DNA of 64,000 bases, taken from contig NZ_JAFIQX010000004.1 of NCBI RefSeq assembly GCF_017356035.1, positions 372,001 to 436,000 of the forward strand. The letters are read 5' to 3'. Source of the DNA: Longitalea luteola (GTDB taxonomy: Bacteria; Bacteroidota; Bacteroidia; Chitinophagales; Chitinophagaceae). The notes under the pieces are model-generated. The model saw only the letters and a program-made list of their open reading frames with translations, was not told where the DNA came from and did not search any database. Shown in pieces: positions 34,894 to 44,260 of this stretch. Position 1 is the stretch's first letter. The number at the start of each line of letters is the position of its first letter. The translations under genes and the position numbers were made by a program.

Positions 34894-36327
34894 TTAAATA
34901 ACGGTGAACTTTCCTGTCCGCCTGATTACCAGTAGCAGTAAAACAGCCAACCAAACAAGCATTCCGCCGGTTAACCACCAAACCTTGCCAGCCGATATTT
35001 TCGTTGCATATACCCTATCGGTCAGAGTGTTTAATACTTCCCTTCCCAACTGCTGATTTGCAAGCGCTTTCGGGTTGATATAGTCATTCCAGCTGCGCAC
35101 CATGGAATCAGCCTGTTGCTGAAACAGTAAGAATTGCGTTTGGGAGTTGCCGGCAAATTCATCTGCCAGTTCCTGGAATATCATAGAAGGACTTATCACA
35201 GATGTATACATGACGGCATGCGCCTGCTGCAAAGCCTCTTTTTTATATTCGCTCATAACCGGACTGAGGGTATCGAGCGTGTGCATATACTTAACGATAT
35301 ACCTGTACACAAAAAGGGGCATCACATTGGCGCTGTCGGTAGTTACAAATCGAGGATGATCGGTATAGAACTGATCAAGGAGTTGTGAATTCTTCCGGTC
35401 GAAGGCTGTCAGGGTGCTTCTCACCTCGTCTATCAGTTTTACTTTACCTGCCGTCGGCCGCACTGCTGTGCCGATCACGGTTGTCAACCCCGGGATCACC
35501 ATTAAGAATGCAATCCAAGTTGCAAACAAAAAGCCTGCATTGAACGCAGCGCTCTTTTTATAAAGGTTTATAAGTGCGCACAATAAGTGCCACCAGCCAC
35601 TATACAACGCAACAGCGATGACAAAACCGGTCATGGCCATACCGCCGGAACCTGAAGTTCCGCTCAGCAACCAGTGATTTGTCAAAAGCGTTAGTACAGT
35701 TATCAACGTTATGGCCAGAAATCTGAAACCGGTCTTATGCCAGATCCATTGCTGTATAGATACGCCCTGGGCCGCCAAAATGGACAACCGCCCGGCCTCT
35801 CTTTCTGCACTGATAATATTGAAACTGAACACAACGATGAGCAGTGGCAATAAGAACAATATGGCGCCTGCAGGATCGATATTTCCCCATATACTGTTAT
35901 GTGGATTAATCAGTTTTTCCGACTTCCTCAAAGCAATGAACCAATTTTCGGCTGCTGTATTGATTGTGGCAATGCCAGGATGTATGTGGCTATGTCCATA
36001 AGAGATGGGAGCCAACGGCAGCGGGTGTTTTACCAAATACCGCCGTCCGTAATCTAGGCCTGTTACATAAGCATTCGTAGGATCACCCCAAACGTCCGCC
36101 GGCTTTTTAAATCCGGCCCAAAAACTGTCGACCTGCGCCAAGTGGGCAGTTCTCTTTAACTGCTGAGCCGATAATAATTTTTGTTGACCCGATCGGGTTT
36201 GCTTCGTCACTGCGTTGCTGACAGCATAGGTAGCAGTCAGTACAGCGACCCAGGTAAACATCAATAACAGGGTCATTGGTCTTAGGAACCAGTGTTTCCA
36301 TTCAAATTGTATGATCTCCTTTCTCAT
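34894..36327 (-). CDS. ABC-2-type permease, DUF3526 family (477 aa)
   Basis: Hydrophobic segments near the N-terminus (LLLMFTWVAVLTATYAVSNAV), around 155-175 (AILFLLPLLIVVFSFNIISAE), 205-290 and at the C-terminus (WWLTGGMLVWLAVLLLLVI) flank a large periplasmic loop. The motif SAEREAGRLSILAAQGVS is the cytoplasmic coupling loop of ABC-2 permeases. It pairs with the paralogous permease 9 bp upstream. No ATP-binding partner gene is present in the operon. Confidence 0.85.
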   Translation of the reverse strand: MRKEIIQFEWKHWFLRPMTLLLMFTWVAVLTATYAVSNAVTKQTRSGQQKLLSAQQLKRTAHLAQVDSFWAGFKKPADVWGDPTNAYVTGLDYGRRYLVKHPLPLAPISYGHSHIHPGIATINTAAENWFIALRKSEKLINPHNSIWGNIDPAGAILFLLPLLIVVFSFNIISAEREAGRLSILAAQGVSIQQWIWHKTGFRFLAITLITVLTLLTNHWLLSGTSGSGGMAMTGFVIAVALYSGWWHLLCALINLYKKSAAFNAGFLFATWIAFLMVIPGLTTVIGTAVRPTAGKVKLIDEVRSTLTAFDRKNSQLLDQFYTDHPRFVTTDSANVMPLFVYRYIVKYMHTLDTLSPVMSEYKKEALQQAHAVMYTSVISPSMIFQELADEFAGNSQTQFLLFQQQADSMVRSWNDYINPKALANQQLGREVLNTLTDRVYATKISAGKVWWLTGGMLVWLAVLLLLVIRRTGKFTVI

Positions 36328-36336
36328 GGTGTGCTG

Positions 36337-37758
36337 TCAGTTTTCAATGATTTTAATACGTGGCGCCAGCAACTGGGTGGCCGCGGCCAATACCAGCACC
36401 CATACCATTACCGTAAGAAACGGCGCTTTTGCCTGCGCCCATTTGTTCCCGTTTGCAGGAGGGATATACGTGAACACCGGCGCCGTTTTCCAAAAAGCGG
36501 TATTACCGGTATCACGGCCGCCATACTGGCTATTGTCCCTCAGTCTTTCATTCAGGCGTTTGATAAAAGTCTTGCGATACGCTTCCGTTTGCCGGTAAAA
36601 GCTGATACAATTGTACAGGTCAGTGCCGGCAAGGGCCATGCTGGCATATTTTGCCGGCAGCGTCGGAGACATCCATCCGCTCCGGTGATGCATATCAATT
36701 TGCAGCCGGAAAATATTATACAAGCTATCGTAGTGTTTATCATAAATGGGGTTATTGATCTCCTCATCGGCCTGCAACACTACACCCAGCCAGTTCAAAG
36801 GCAGCTGCTGCACACTGTCTACCCCATACTTCTGCAGCCATTGGTTTTGCAGTTCCTTTTCTTTATTGCCTGCCGCGCCATGACTGTTCAGTCCGTTAAG
36901 CGCTATGTCTTCGCCGATCCTGGCCATGAACGTTTCGGCATCTACCGGCGGATACCTTGCATTGCTCCATTGAACAAAGCATCTTGGCGCCAGCCATACC
37001 ACCAGCAACCAGATGCCTAAAGCGCTTACCAACGCAGCTCTCGCCGTTTTGGCTTTCATACTTAGGATGATGCCGGCCAGAATAAATACACCTGCATATA
37101 GCTGGTACAACAGCAGCAAAGAGAAGGAGGAAGCGTTAAAAAAGTTCTGTTGGCTCAATATACTTGTCAGGATGCCTCCACACAACCAAATGGCGCCGAT
37201 CATACTACCGCTGATGCACCATAGTGTAAGTGCCTTGCCCCAGATCAGTTTCCGCACAGGCACGCCCTGTATTAACAGCATCTTCAGGGTACCATTTGAC
37301 CGGTCAGTTACTACCATACTGGCCGCCAGCCAGATCATCAGCAGGGGCAGCACCACCAACAACATACCTGCCGGCGTGAGCTCGCCCCAGCGCGCGAGTA
37401 ATGGATTGTCTTCAATGGCTTTCAGTTGTAACTCATTGCGTTTATGCGCTTCGATGTACAGGCTTACCCCGTAGTGTTTTTCGATGCCGCTGTCCCAGAT
37501 GGCTAAAGCAGACAAAGGCTTAAAAAGATAGATGCCAAAATGGGCAGCGCTGTGGCTGTTCTTTTCTCCCTGTGTTTCCCAGTGGTGCCTTGCATTGTCT
37601 GATACTTCCTTTTGCAGCCTGCTATACCACTGATAGTAATTCCAGCTTATCACCAGCGATATGATCAACAGCAAACCGGTTATTCCCAACAGCAGTATGG
37701 CCACTTTGTTACGTTTGATCTGCAACCACTCGTATTGAATAATCGCTTTCATCTGCAT
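36337..37758 (-). CDS. ABC-2-type permease, DUF3526 family (473 aa)
   Basis: The N-terminus IIQYEWLQIKRNKVAILLLGITGLLLIISLVISW is a typical DUF3526 start; HSAAHFGIYLFKPLSALAIWDSGIEKHYGVSLYIEAHKRN is the family's conserved periplasmic loop. The coupling loop is VVTDRSNGTLKMLLIQGVPVRKLIWGK. It follows the TonB receptor gene by 21 bp and precedes its paralog by 9 bp, so the two probably form a heterodimeric permease. The cargo is unknown; metal handling is suggested by the neighbours. Confidence 0.85.
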   Translation of the reverse strand: MQMKAIIQYEWLQIKRNKVAILLLGITGLLLIISLVISWNYYQWYSRLQKEVSDNARHHWETQGEKNSHSAAHFGIYLFKPLSALAIWDSGIEKHYGVSLYIEAHKRNELQLKAIEDNPLLARWGELTPAGMLLVVLPLLMIWLAASMVVTDRSNGTLKMLLIQGVPVRKLIWGKALTLWCISGSMIGAIWLCGGILTSILSQQNFFNASSFSLLLLYQLYAGVFILAGIILSMKAKTARAALVSALGIWLLVVWLAPRCFVQWSNARYPPVDAETFMARIGEDIALNGLNSHGAAGNKEKELQNQWLQKYGVDSVQQLPLNWLGVVLQADEEINNPIYDKHYDSLYNIFRLQIDMHHRSGWMSPTLPAKYASMALAGTDLYNCISFYRQTEAYRKTFIKRLNERLRDNSQYGGRDTGNTAFWKTAPVFTYIPPANGNKWAQAKAPFLTVMVWVLVLAAATQLLAPRIKIIEN

Positions 37759-37779
37759 TCTTTTAATGTGATAACCTTG

Positions 37780-40140
37780 TTAAAAGCTCAATTGCGCCCT
37801 GAACAATATATTCCTTGGTAAACCGCGCTGCATATAAAAGGCGTTGAAGGCTCCATAGATATATTGCTCATCGAATACATTATCGAGATTGGCGCTCAGT
37901 TGAAGGTTCTGATATCGATAGTATAATCCCAGGTCAACCGTTGCGTAAGCAGGCAGTTTTTGAAGCACAGGAACAGGATAATCAAGCGAGCCGTCTGTTG
38001 TGCGGAAGCCTACATAGTTGCTTCCCACAGCGATGCCTACATCTTTAAATGCACCGCTTGTAAAATTGTACCGGGTCCACACATGCGCTGAATGGTAAGG
38101 CGCGTTGGTGGCCTGCCGGTTAATTTCAATCTCAAAAGCGCTGCGCGTAATGCGGCTGTCGTTATATGTATAGCCGGCGTTTACATTGAGGTTGGGCAAC
38201 ACGTTGCCAACAATGTCAACTTCAATGCCTTTACTGCTGGCTTTGCCAGTAGCTTCCCGTTTACCCCAGGGATCATTGACAGGGTCTATGGGCACCAGCA
38301 CATTTTTTCTCTGGATATTGTAATAAGCAGCTGTGATGCTATATCGGCCGTTGAAAAACTCTTTCTTTATCCCAACTTCATATTGCTCACTGTACTGCGG
38401 GTCAAACGGACCGCCGAAATCGATCGACTGGTCGGTCTGCGGCATAAAGCCTTTGCTCCAGCTGCCATATACGCTCATTCCTTTAACCGGCTGATAAGTG
38501 ATGCCTACATTGGGCAAAAATGGCTTGCTGTCGTTGGAAGTATTGGCCATCAGGTAGCTGAACCTGTATATGTCGTATCGGCCGCTTACCATCAGCTTAA
38601 GTTTGTCGTTAAAATCTATAAAGCCCATGAGGTACCCGCCCCAGAATTCAGTAAAGGTCATTTCGCTTAATGACTGTGAGATCGTGTACGATTTTTCGGA
38701 CGCCTGCTGGTATTGCGGCCTGAAGATGTTGATGGAGGGCACGCCATCGAATCCCCCAGCCTGTTTGATATCTGAATAGTATTTGTTTTTGTAATAGTCT
38801 ACCCCGCCTGTAACACGAAACCGGAACCTGCCTTTTGCAGGCTCCCAAACCAGGTAATTCGTGAAAAAGGAAGCCGTATTGTTGGCGATCATCTCCCGGT
38901 ATACCCTGCTTACACTACTGTCGGGCCCAGGTATCGGGTTAAAGAAAGACGGACTGTGGGTATGTCCTTCCAGGTTATGTCCGCTCCCATTAAAGCCACT
39001 ATGAAAAGTCAGTGTGGGCGTAAACCTGTGCTGCAGCTGGAACGACAGCATCGTGTTCCTTATTTGCACATTGTCGGTTGGCTCATGCGAAGTATACTTT
39101 ACAGGAATGGCAAGCACATCATTATTCCAGGCTGGTACACCCCAGTCGAACCAAACGCTGCGGTTAATGTGATTATGGGCAAATTCGATATCTATTGTTG
39201 TTTTCTCCGAAGGTTTGTAACGAATGGCGGGTGCTACGGCAAAGTTCTTATTGTAGATAAAATCCCTGTAGTCTGGATTGTTTTGATAAGATGTGTTGAA
39301 GCGATAGAGCAATTTTTTGTCTTTACTCAGATTACCCGTTAGATCGGCGTCTGCGCGGAACCGTCCCCAACTGCCGAAGGATGCACCCACCGTATACCGG
39401 TTCATTTCAAGCGGCTTTTTGGTGATAATATTAAAATTACCACCAGGCGAATTCGCGCCATACAATATGGAGGTTGGTCCCTTTAAAACTTCGATCCGTT
39501 CTACGTTCACGAGGTTCAAATCGTTCGTATAACCGGTGTAGAAGTTTTTCATTCCATTGATCAGTTGTGCACTGCCGGAATTGTATTCTCCCGAGTGCTG
39601 AAAACCGCGGATCATAAAATCGCCATTAGCAGAAGTGAGCGTAACCCCGGTCATATTTTTTACCACCTGCCTGAACTCGGTAGCCTGCCGTTCGTCTATC
39701 AACCCGCGATCGATCACGCGAACAGTGAGCGGCAGGTCGATGAGGTTACCCGGCAGTTTACTTTCTTCTGTTGTGGTTGAATTATAGCGCCTCATAGTGC
39801 GGGAGGTGATCGTTACCTCCTGTAAGCTATTGTCCTGCTTATTCAGTTGCAGCGATAGCGCGGTCCTTTTCCCTTCGATCACTTCAATGTTTTGTTTCTG
39901 CGCTTCGAAGCCTATACCGCTTACCTCGAGGGTATATTTTCCGGCAGGCACCCGGAAGAAATCAAAATAGCCATTGTCGTTGGTTTGTGTACCTTTATTG
40001 ATCTCCAAAAGTCTTACCGAAATGAAAGCAACGGCTTCCTTATTGGTATCTATGATACGGCCGTTTACATGGCCTGGTTTCTGCGCAAAAAGCCACACAG
40101 GCAATAGGAGTACAATTGAAAAAATGACGGTTCTTCTCAC
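37780..40140 (-). CDS. TonB-dependent receptor, siderophore-type, with carboxypeptidase-like N-domain (786 aa)
   Basis: A signal peptide (to about residue 19, LLLPVWLFAQ) is followed by a carboxypeptidase-like regulatory domain (GHVNGRIIDTNKEAVAFISVRLLE). The plug domain spans about 120-250, with RVIDRGLIDERQATEFRQVVKNMTGV and MIRGF, and the barrel runs to the C-terminal ...NILFRAQLSF with its terminal aromatic. The plug is of the FhuA/FepA siderophore-receptor kind. It takes up chelated metal at the outer membrane using TonB/ExbBD energy. It lies between a short His/Cys-containing gene and the two permeases. Confidence 0.9.
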   Translation of the reverse strand: MRRTVIFSIVLLLPVWLFAQKPGHVNGRIIDTNKEAVAFISVRLLEINKGTQTNDNGYFDFFRVPAGKYTLEVSGIGFEAQKQNIEVIEGKRTALSLQLNKQDNSLQEVTITSRTMRRYNSTTTEESKLPGNLIDLPLTVRVIDRGLIDERQATEFRQVVKNMTGVTLTSANGDFMIRGFQHSGEYNSGSAQLINGMKNFYTGYTNDLNLVNVERIEVLKGPTSILYGANSPGGNFNIITKKPLEMNRYTVGASFGSWGRFRADADLTGNLSKDKKLLYRFNTSYQNNPDYRDFIYNKNFAVAPAIRYKPSEKTTIDIEFAHNHINRSVWFDWGVPAWNNDVLAIPVKYTSHEPTDNVQIRNTMLSFQLQHRFTPTLTFHSGFNGSGHNLEGHTHSPSFFNPIPGPDSSVSRVYREMIANNTASFFTNYLVWEPAKGRFRFRVTGGVDYYKNKYYSDIKQAGGFDGVPSINIFRPQYQQASEKSYTISQSLSEMTFTEFWGGYLMGFIDFNDKLKLMVSGRYDIYRFSYLMANTSNDSKPFLPNVGITYQPVKGMSVYGSWSKGFMPQTDQSIDFGGPFDPQYSEQYEVGIKKEFFNGRYSITAAYYNIQRKNVLVPIDPVNDPWGKREATGKASSKGIEVDIVGNVLPNLNVNAGYTYNDSRITRSAFEIEINRQATNAPYHSAHVWTRYNFTSGAFKDVGIAVGSNYVGFRTTDGSLDYPVPVLQKLPAYATVDLGLYYRYQNLQLSANLDNVFDEQYIYGAFNAFYMQRGLPRNILFRAQLSF

Positions 40141-40319
40141 TGAGTCAGGAATTTATAATTTTCATTAAAAGAATTGCAGACAGGCGGCTGCGATATACCG
40201 TGGCAGCACATGGGGCTACACGTTCGCATTGGCGTTAGCCGTTTTTTTTGAAGCTGCCAACGACACAGCTCCGGCATACACTAATACAGCGTGACCTGGT
40301 TAATTGAATAAAGGCAATG

Positions 40320-40670
40320 TTATACAGGGAAGGAAGGAGGCGGACCTTTGTTGGAAAAAGCAGGTCCCGCAAACTCAAGTAGATCCAGAACCGGCGCCGG
40401 CGCTAATGATAACGGTTTGGTTGCTATACTAATTTGTATACATGCATGATCAGGCGCAAAAACGGAATAAGAATGAGAACAGATCTTGCAATTGTCAATA
40501 TTACCAACAACCGCTTTGTCAACGGTTGATTGAACCGACTGCTTTTTGTTTAATGATGTCGCTGTCGTTTCCGGATGGTGATGCCAGAACTGTACCGGCA
40601 CGGTTACCAAACCGTACAAGATCAGGAGGAAAGAAGTGATCCAATGGCGATATTTTCCAGAAAGCGTCAA
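40320..40670 (-). CDS. Small His/Cys-containing exported protein (116 aa)
   Basis: A hydrophobic N-terminal segment (ITSFLLILYGLVTVPVQFW) is followed by HHHPE and, at about 60-65, CKICSH. The combination suggests a periplasmic or membrane-associated metal-binding protein, although this is inference. It is the first gene of the receptor/permease unit, behind a strong promoter at 40693-40722. It lies 179 bp upstream of the TonB receptor gene, so the receptor may have its own promoter. Confidence 0.7.
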   Translation of the reverse strand: MTLSGKYRHWITSFLLILYGLVTVPVQFWHHHPETTATSLNKKQSVQSTVDKAVVGNIDNCKICSHSYSVFAPDHACIQISIATKPLSLAPAPVLDLLEFAGPAFSNKGPPPSFPV

Positions 40671-40678
40671 CTTCGTAT

Positions 40679-40695
40679 TTACAACATTGTTGCAA
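40679..40695. promoter_or_regulatory. Inverted repeat at the transcription start, candidate operator
   Basis: ttacaac-att-gttgcaa is a 7-3-7 inverted repeat with one mismatch. It covers the 3' end of the -7 box and the predicted start, where a repressor would block polymerase. A metal-sensing repressor is plausible from the genes downstream. Confidence 0.4.
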
Positions 40696-40722
40696 ATATA
40701 TGTTTATGCTGTTAAACGCCAA
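40693..40722 (-). promoter_or_regulatory. Promoter of the TonB receptor/permease unit
   Basis: On the minus strand TTG (40722-40720) is followed after exactly 19 nt by TATATTTG (40700-40693), a full match to the Bacteroidota consensus. The leader to the ATG at 40670 is only about 15 nt. Confidence 0.7.
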
Positions 40723-40780
40723 AATTTAACAGCAGGCAAACTTATCAAAACGTTGAGCCTATGGTTAACAAGTTTAATTT

Positions 40781-40823
40781 GAAAGACAAAGACCCGCTGC
40801 ACATCAGCGGGTCTTCGTCTTTC
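40781..40823. terminator. Bidirectional terminator downstream of the metalloprotease gene
   Basis: GAAAGACAAAGACCCGCTG (40781-40799) pairs with CAGCGGGTCTTCGTCTTTC (40805-40823) around a 5-nt loop with one or two mismatches. It lies 40 bp past the metalloprotease stop and 58 bp in front of the promoter for the receptor unit, insulating the two. Confidence 0.7.
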
Positions 40824-40862
40824 TAGAACAGCCAGGTAAAACCTGACTTTCGAATTTGCTAT

Positions 40863-43800
40863 TTATTGCTTAACGATCTTCGTCATATTCACTTCCCTGC
40901 CTCCATTCATAATTTTCATCATATATACGCCTGCCGGCAATGCAGCGATATCCAACTGCGTATTGATCGTGTTTACCTGACGGCGTAATACGACACGGCC
41001 GTTCACATCAAACAGACTGATGTCTGATCTTCCTGCAAAACCTGTAAGGTTAATGTTCACTACATTGTAAACTGGGTTCGGGAATACATTTACTTTCTGC
41101 ACATCGCTGGTGATAAGATCTGTTCCGCGGCTGGCGGTGCCCAGTTGTACCCGTACTGTATAACAAGTGGTAGCACTATTTGCCCCGTTGTATCCATATA
41201 CCTGTGCATAATATGTACCGGGATTAACGGTCCTGCTGATCGTTTCATTGCTGGTGCCGCCTGCCTGTGAAATAGCGAGCTGGTTACCTGCGCTGTTAAG
41301 CAGTTTCAGGTCATAATCGCCAGGCAGGTTACCCAATGTAATGGTGATAGTGCCGCGGCTACTGATCACGAACTTATAATGATCAATATCGGCCGTGGGG
41401 CTAATGAGTCCATTGACATTGGTATTAAATGGAATGGTTGCCGCACCGGACAGGGTTCCATTGGTTGAAGTATCCAGTGTACTTGCACAAATAGTGGATA
41501 TGGTTGTGAACTGCGCAGCAGTAAATGCACTGCTGCCACCTGAACAGTTTGATCTTACCCGCCAATCGTATAACGTAGCGGATGTTAATCCGCTCAGATT
41601 TACAGACGTTGAAGTGGTTCCGGTTGCTGCATTGATCCACGTCGCTGATGAATTCGCCTTGTAATCTACGTCATAACTTACTGCACCGCTTACAGCCGCC
41701 CAGCTAACAGTGGCGCCTGTAGCAGTTATCCCTGAACTGTTCAGTCCGGTGGGCGCACTGCAGGTAACCAATGGCGTTGTGATAAACTGTGCTGCTGAAT
41801 AAGCACTGCTGCCACTGGCGCAATTGGTCCTTACCCTGTAATCGTAGGTGGCTCCCGGTGTAAGGCCCGTTAAGGCAACGGCAGTATCCGTTGTTCCCGT
41901 TGCTGCATTGATCCAGGTGGCAGATGTGTTTAATTTATAATCCACATCATAGGATACAGCACCGCTGACTGCGGTCCACCTTACATTGGCCGATGTGGTG
42001 GTAATACCATAAGCGACCAAACCTGCCGGAGACACACAGCCTGAACCGGATGTGATCGTAAAGTTGATGTTTGAAATATCAAAGAAAATATTGCCAACAG
42101 CTTCTATTTTTATTCTTGCGGTCGTAGTGGGTGTATTAGGAATAGTTACCATCTCACTGCCGTCATTCGGCGTGCTGGCCACCAGGGTATTGAATGTAGT
42201 GCCGCCGTCGGTAGAGATGGATATTTTTACATTGGCACAACTTACGGGCGCAGCCGTGGTATTGGCTACATTCCAGGTTATTGATTGTGCCGAATTACCG
42301 GCCCATGATACGGCCGTATTGGGAGCGGTTACTGAAAAAGGCCCTGATGAATTGGTGACGGTTACCGTCATGTCAGCGAAATTCGTCTGGCCCACACTTA
42401 CCGGCGCCGTGGAACTGTAAGGCGCATTGTCCCTGACCGTTAACCGGAAGTTCAGGGTTCTAGAAACGGAACTCAATGCTTCGGTATTGGCGCCCGCGTC
42501 ACCTCCCGCCAGCGGGCCTGATACCAGGCCACCTGCAAGGATAGTCGACATCTTGGGAAAATATCTTACTGGTGATGTGGTAGGTGCAAAGGAGATCCAG
42601 TTGGGACCGGAAGCTTTGGTGGGACTGGCCACACTGGCAGCGCCTGTTTGTGCTGTGGATGCATTATTATTCTGCTCCCAGCAATACGTGAGCACATCCG
42701 CGGCATTGGCATCTGTTGCTGAACCGGTAAGCGCAAACGGAGTGCTGATCGGTATAGTATAATTGCTACCGGCACTCACAACGGGTGTTGCGTTATTGGC
42801 GGCTATTGGAGTAGTTACCGGGCAGGTCTTACCAGACAGATTTGACTGGATCTGTGCAATGGAAGCGGCATGAAAAATATCAATAGAATGTGGGGCAAGG
42901 TCCTGGCTGGTAATACCGGCATAACCCATAATGGTGATCCCTGAACCGGGTTCTACATTAACGCCTGTGCCTTCATTGCTCATAGAAAAAGTATGGTTGG
43001 CGCCCAACTGGTGCCCTACTTCGTGCACCACATAATCAATATCGAAATTATCGCCCTGCGGAATACCATCGGCAGGTGAAGTAAAGCCACTTCCTTTTGA
43101 ATTGTCGACACAAATGCAACCGATACAACCGGCGTTACCGCCACCGCCTGATGCGCCAAACAGGTGGCCAATATCGTAATTCGCTGCGCCGATCACCGAG
43201 TTCAATGTACTCTGCAACTGGCTGTTCCAGGCGCCGCCGGCGCCGGTACTGGCCGGTGAATAGGGATCGGTTGAGGGATTATAATAAAATACATTGGTGG
43301 AAGCCGCGATCAGGTTAAGATGGATGGCCAGGTCTTTTTCGTAAACACCATTACACCGGGTAAGCGTAGCATTGACAGCCGCCAGCACCAAAGCCACCTG
43401 TGAAGCGCTTGTAGCCCCGAAATAATTGGAATATTCGGCAGTAACTGACTGTGCCAGCCGCAATGTTTTCAGATCGCCGGTTGACCTTGCCACCCTTGCG
43501 GCATTAACCTGGTTCCCGATATCAGTTGACAATTGTTGTTCAGGAGTTGAGCACTTCCATGGTAATTGCCTGGGCTGTTTCCTGAATACCGTGTAAACGG
43601 TGTGATCGGCAGAATAAGGTTCAATAAACTCATTTTGCCTTTCTGTGCGAATGACCATTGCCTGTACACCCTGCGGGGAAATACTCAGCTTTACAGTGGC
43701 GTATTTGTCGGTAAGACCTTTTCCCGAAAACGCCCTTATTTCAGGAAATTGTGCCTGCAATGCAGGTTCAAAATTGGAAGCCTCTACTACCTGGAACTGT

Positions 43801-44051
43801 TCAATCTGTCCGTCGGCGTTGGGCAAAGAGATAACTGTTGGTCGTGCGGTTGCACCAACCGTTTTGAATACCTCATTCCGTAAAGGAGCGAAATTCAGGT
43901 CAAATAATTTGAATTCAGTGGGAAAGGCAAGCCGGGCTACGGCTTTATCGGTAGCGATCCTGGCGCCATCTGTATGTGGCCTCCAGTAATCCTGTGCAAG
44001 CAGTATGGTGCTGCACAACATCGCTGTTGCGAAGAGTAAAACTTTTCTCAT
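40863..44051 (-). CDS. Secreted reprolysin-like zinc metalloprotease with FN3, PPC and T9SS type A domains (1062 aa)
   Basis: The ATG at 44051 gives a clean signal peptide (MRKVLLFATAMLCSTILLAQ); an in-frame ATG at 44114 does not. A propeptide runs to about 200. The catalytic domain has the metzincin motif HEVGHQLGANH near residue 341, with a following Met-turn candidate ITIMGYAG. Beta-sandwich modules follow, then two fibronectin type III repeats (GAVSYDVDYK...ATWINAATGTT, nearly identical), a PPC domain (DHYKFVISSRGTITITLGNLPGDYDL), and a C-terminal T9SS type A domain (VNVFPNPVYNVVNI ... GVYMMKIMNGGREVNMTKIVKQ). It should be an extracellular protease. Confidence 0.92.
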   Translation of the reverse strand: MRKVLLFATAMLCSTILLAQDYWRPHTDGARIATDKAVARLAFPTEFKLFDLNFAPLRNEVFKTVGATARPTVISLPNADGQIEQFQVVEASNFEPALQAQFPEIRAFSGKGLTDKYATVKLSISPQGVQAMVIRTERQNEFIEPYSADHTVYTVFRKQPRQLPWKCSTPEQQLSTDIGNQVNAARVARSTGDLKTLRLAQSVTAEYSNYFGATSASQVALVLAAVNATLTRCNGVYEKDLAIHLNLIAASTNVFYYNPSTDPYSPASTGAGGAWNSQLQSTLNSVIGAANYDIGHLFGASGGGGNAGCIGCICVDNSKGSGFTSPADGIPQGDNFDIDYVVHEVGHQLGANHTFSMSNEGTGVNVEPGSGITIMGYAGITSQDLAPHSIDIFHAASIAQIQSNLSGKTCPVTTPIAANNATPVVSAGSNYTIPISTPFALTGSATDANAADVLTYCWEQNNNASTAQTGAASVASPTKASGPNWISFAPTTSPVRYFPKMSTILAGGLVSGPLAGGDAGANTEALSSVSRTLNFRLTVRDNAPYSSTAPVSVGQTNFADMTVTVTNSSGPFSVTAPNTAVSWAGNSAQSITWNVANTTAAPVSCANVKISISTDGGTTFNTLVASTPNDGSEMVTIPNTPTTTARIKIEAVGNIFFDISNINFTITSGSGCVSPAGLVAYGITTTSANVRWTAVSGAVSYDVDYKLNTSATWINAATGTTDTAVALTGLTPGATYDYRVRTNCASGSSAYSAAQFITTPLVTCSAPTGLNSSGITATGATVSWAAVSGAVSYDVDYKANSSATWINAATGTTSTSVNLSGLTSATLYDWRVRSNCSGGSSAFTAAQFTTISTICASTLDTSTNGTLSGAATIPFNTNVNGLISPTADIDHYKFVISSRGTITITLGNLPGDYDLKLLNSAGNQLAISQAGGTSNETISRTVNPGTYYAQVYGYNGANSATTCYTVRVQLGTASRGTDLITSDVQKVNVFPNPVYNVVNINLTGFAGRSDISLFDVNGRVVLRRQVNTINTQLDIAALPAGVYMMKIMNGGREVNMTKIVKQ

Positions 44052-44260
44052 GTGACGATTCGATTTAATGGTAAAAATGAGTACCGCTATAAATTTAACT
44101 GAATTTTCTGCCATTCAGTTATGCGGGCTCACAATTACCCACACACCACAGTGGCCGCTTTTCGCAACGCCGGGGGTGGTTTAAACGAACCGGTTCATGC
44201 CGATCGTTTTACTTCGCCGGACTGCCCATTACAGTTAGACCGACTGCTGCCGCGGGCTGA

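Noticed and set aside
38092-38670. 192-codon plus-strand reading frame
   Set aside because: Antisense to the TonB receptor, which has clear domain structure over the same bases.
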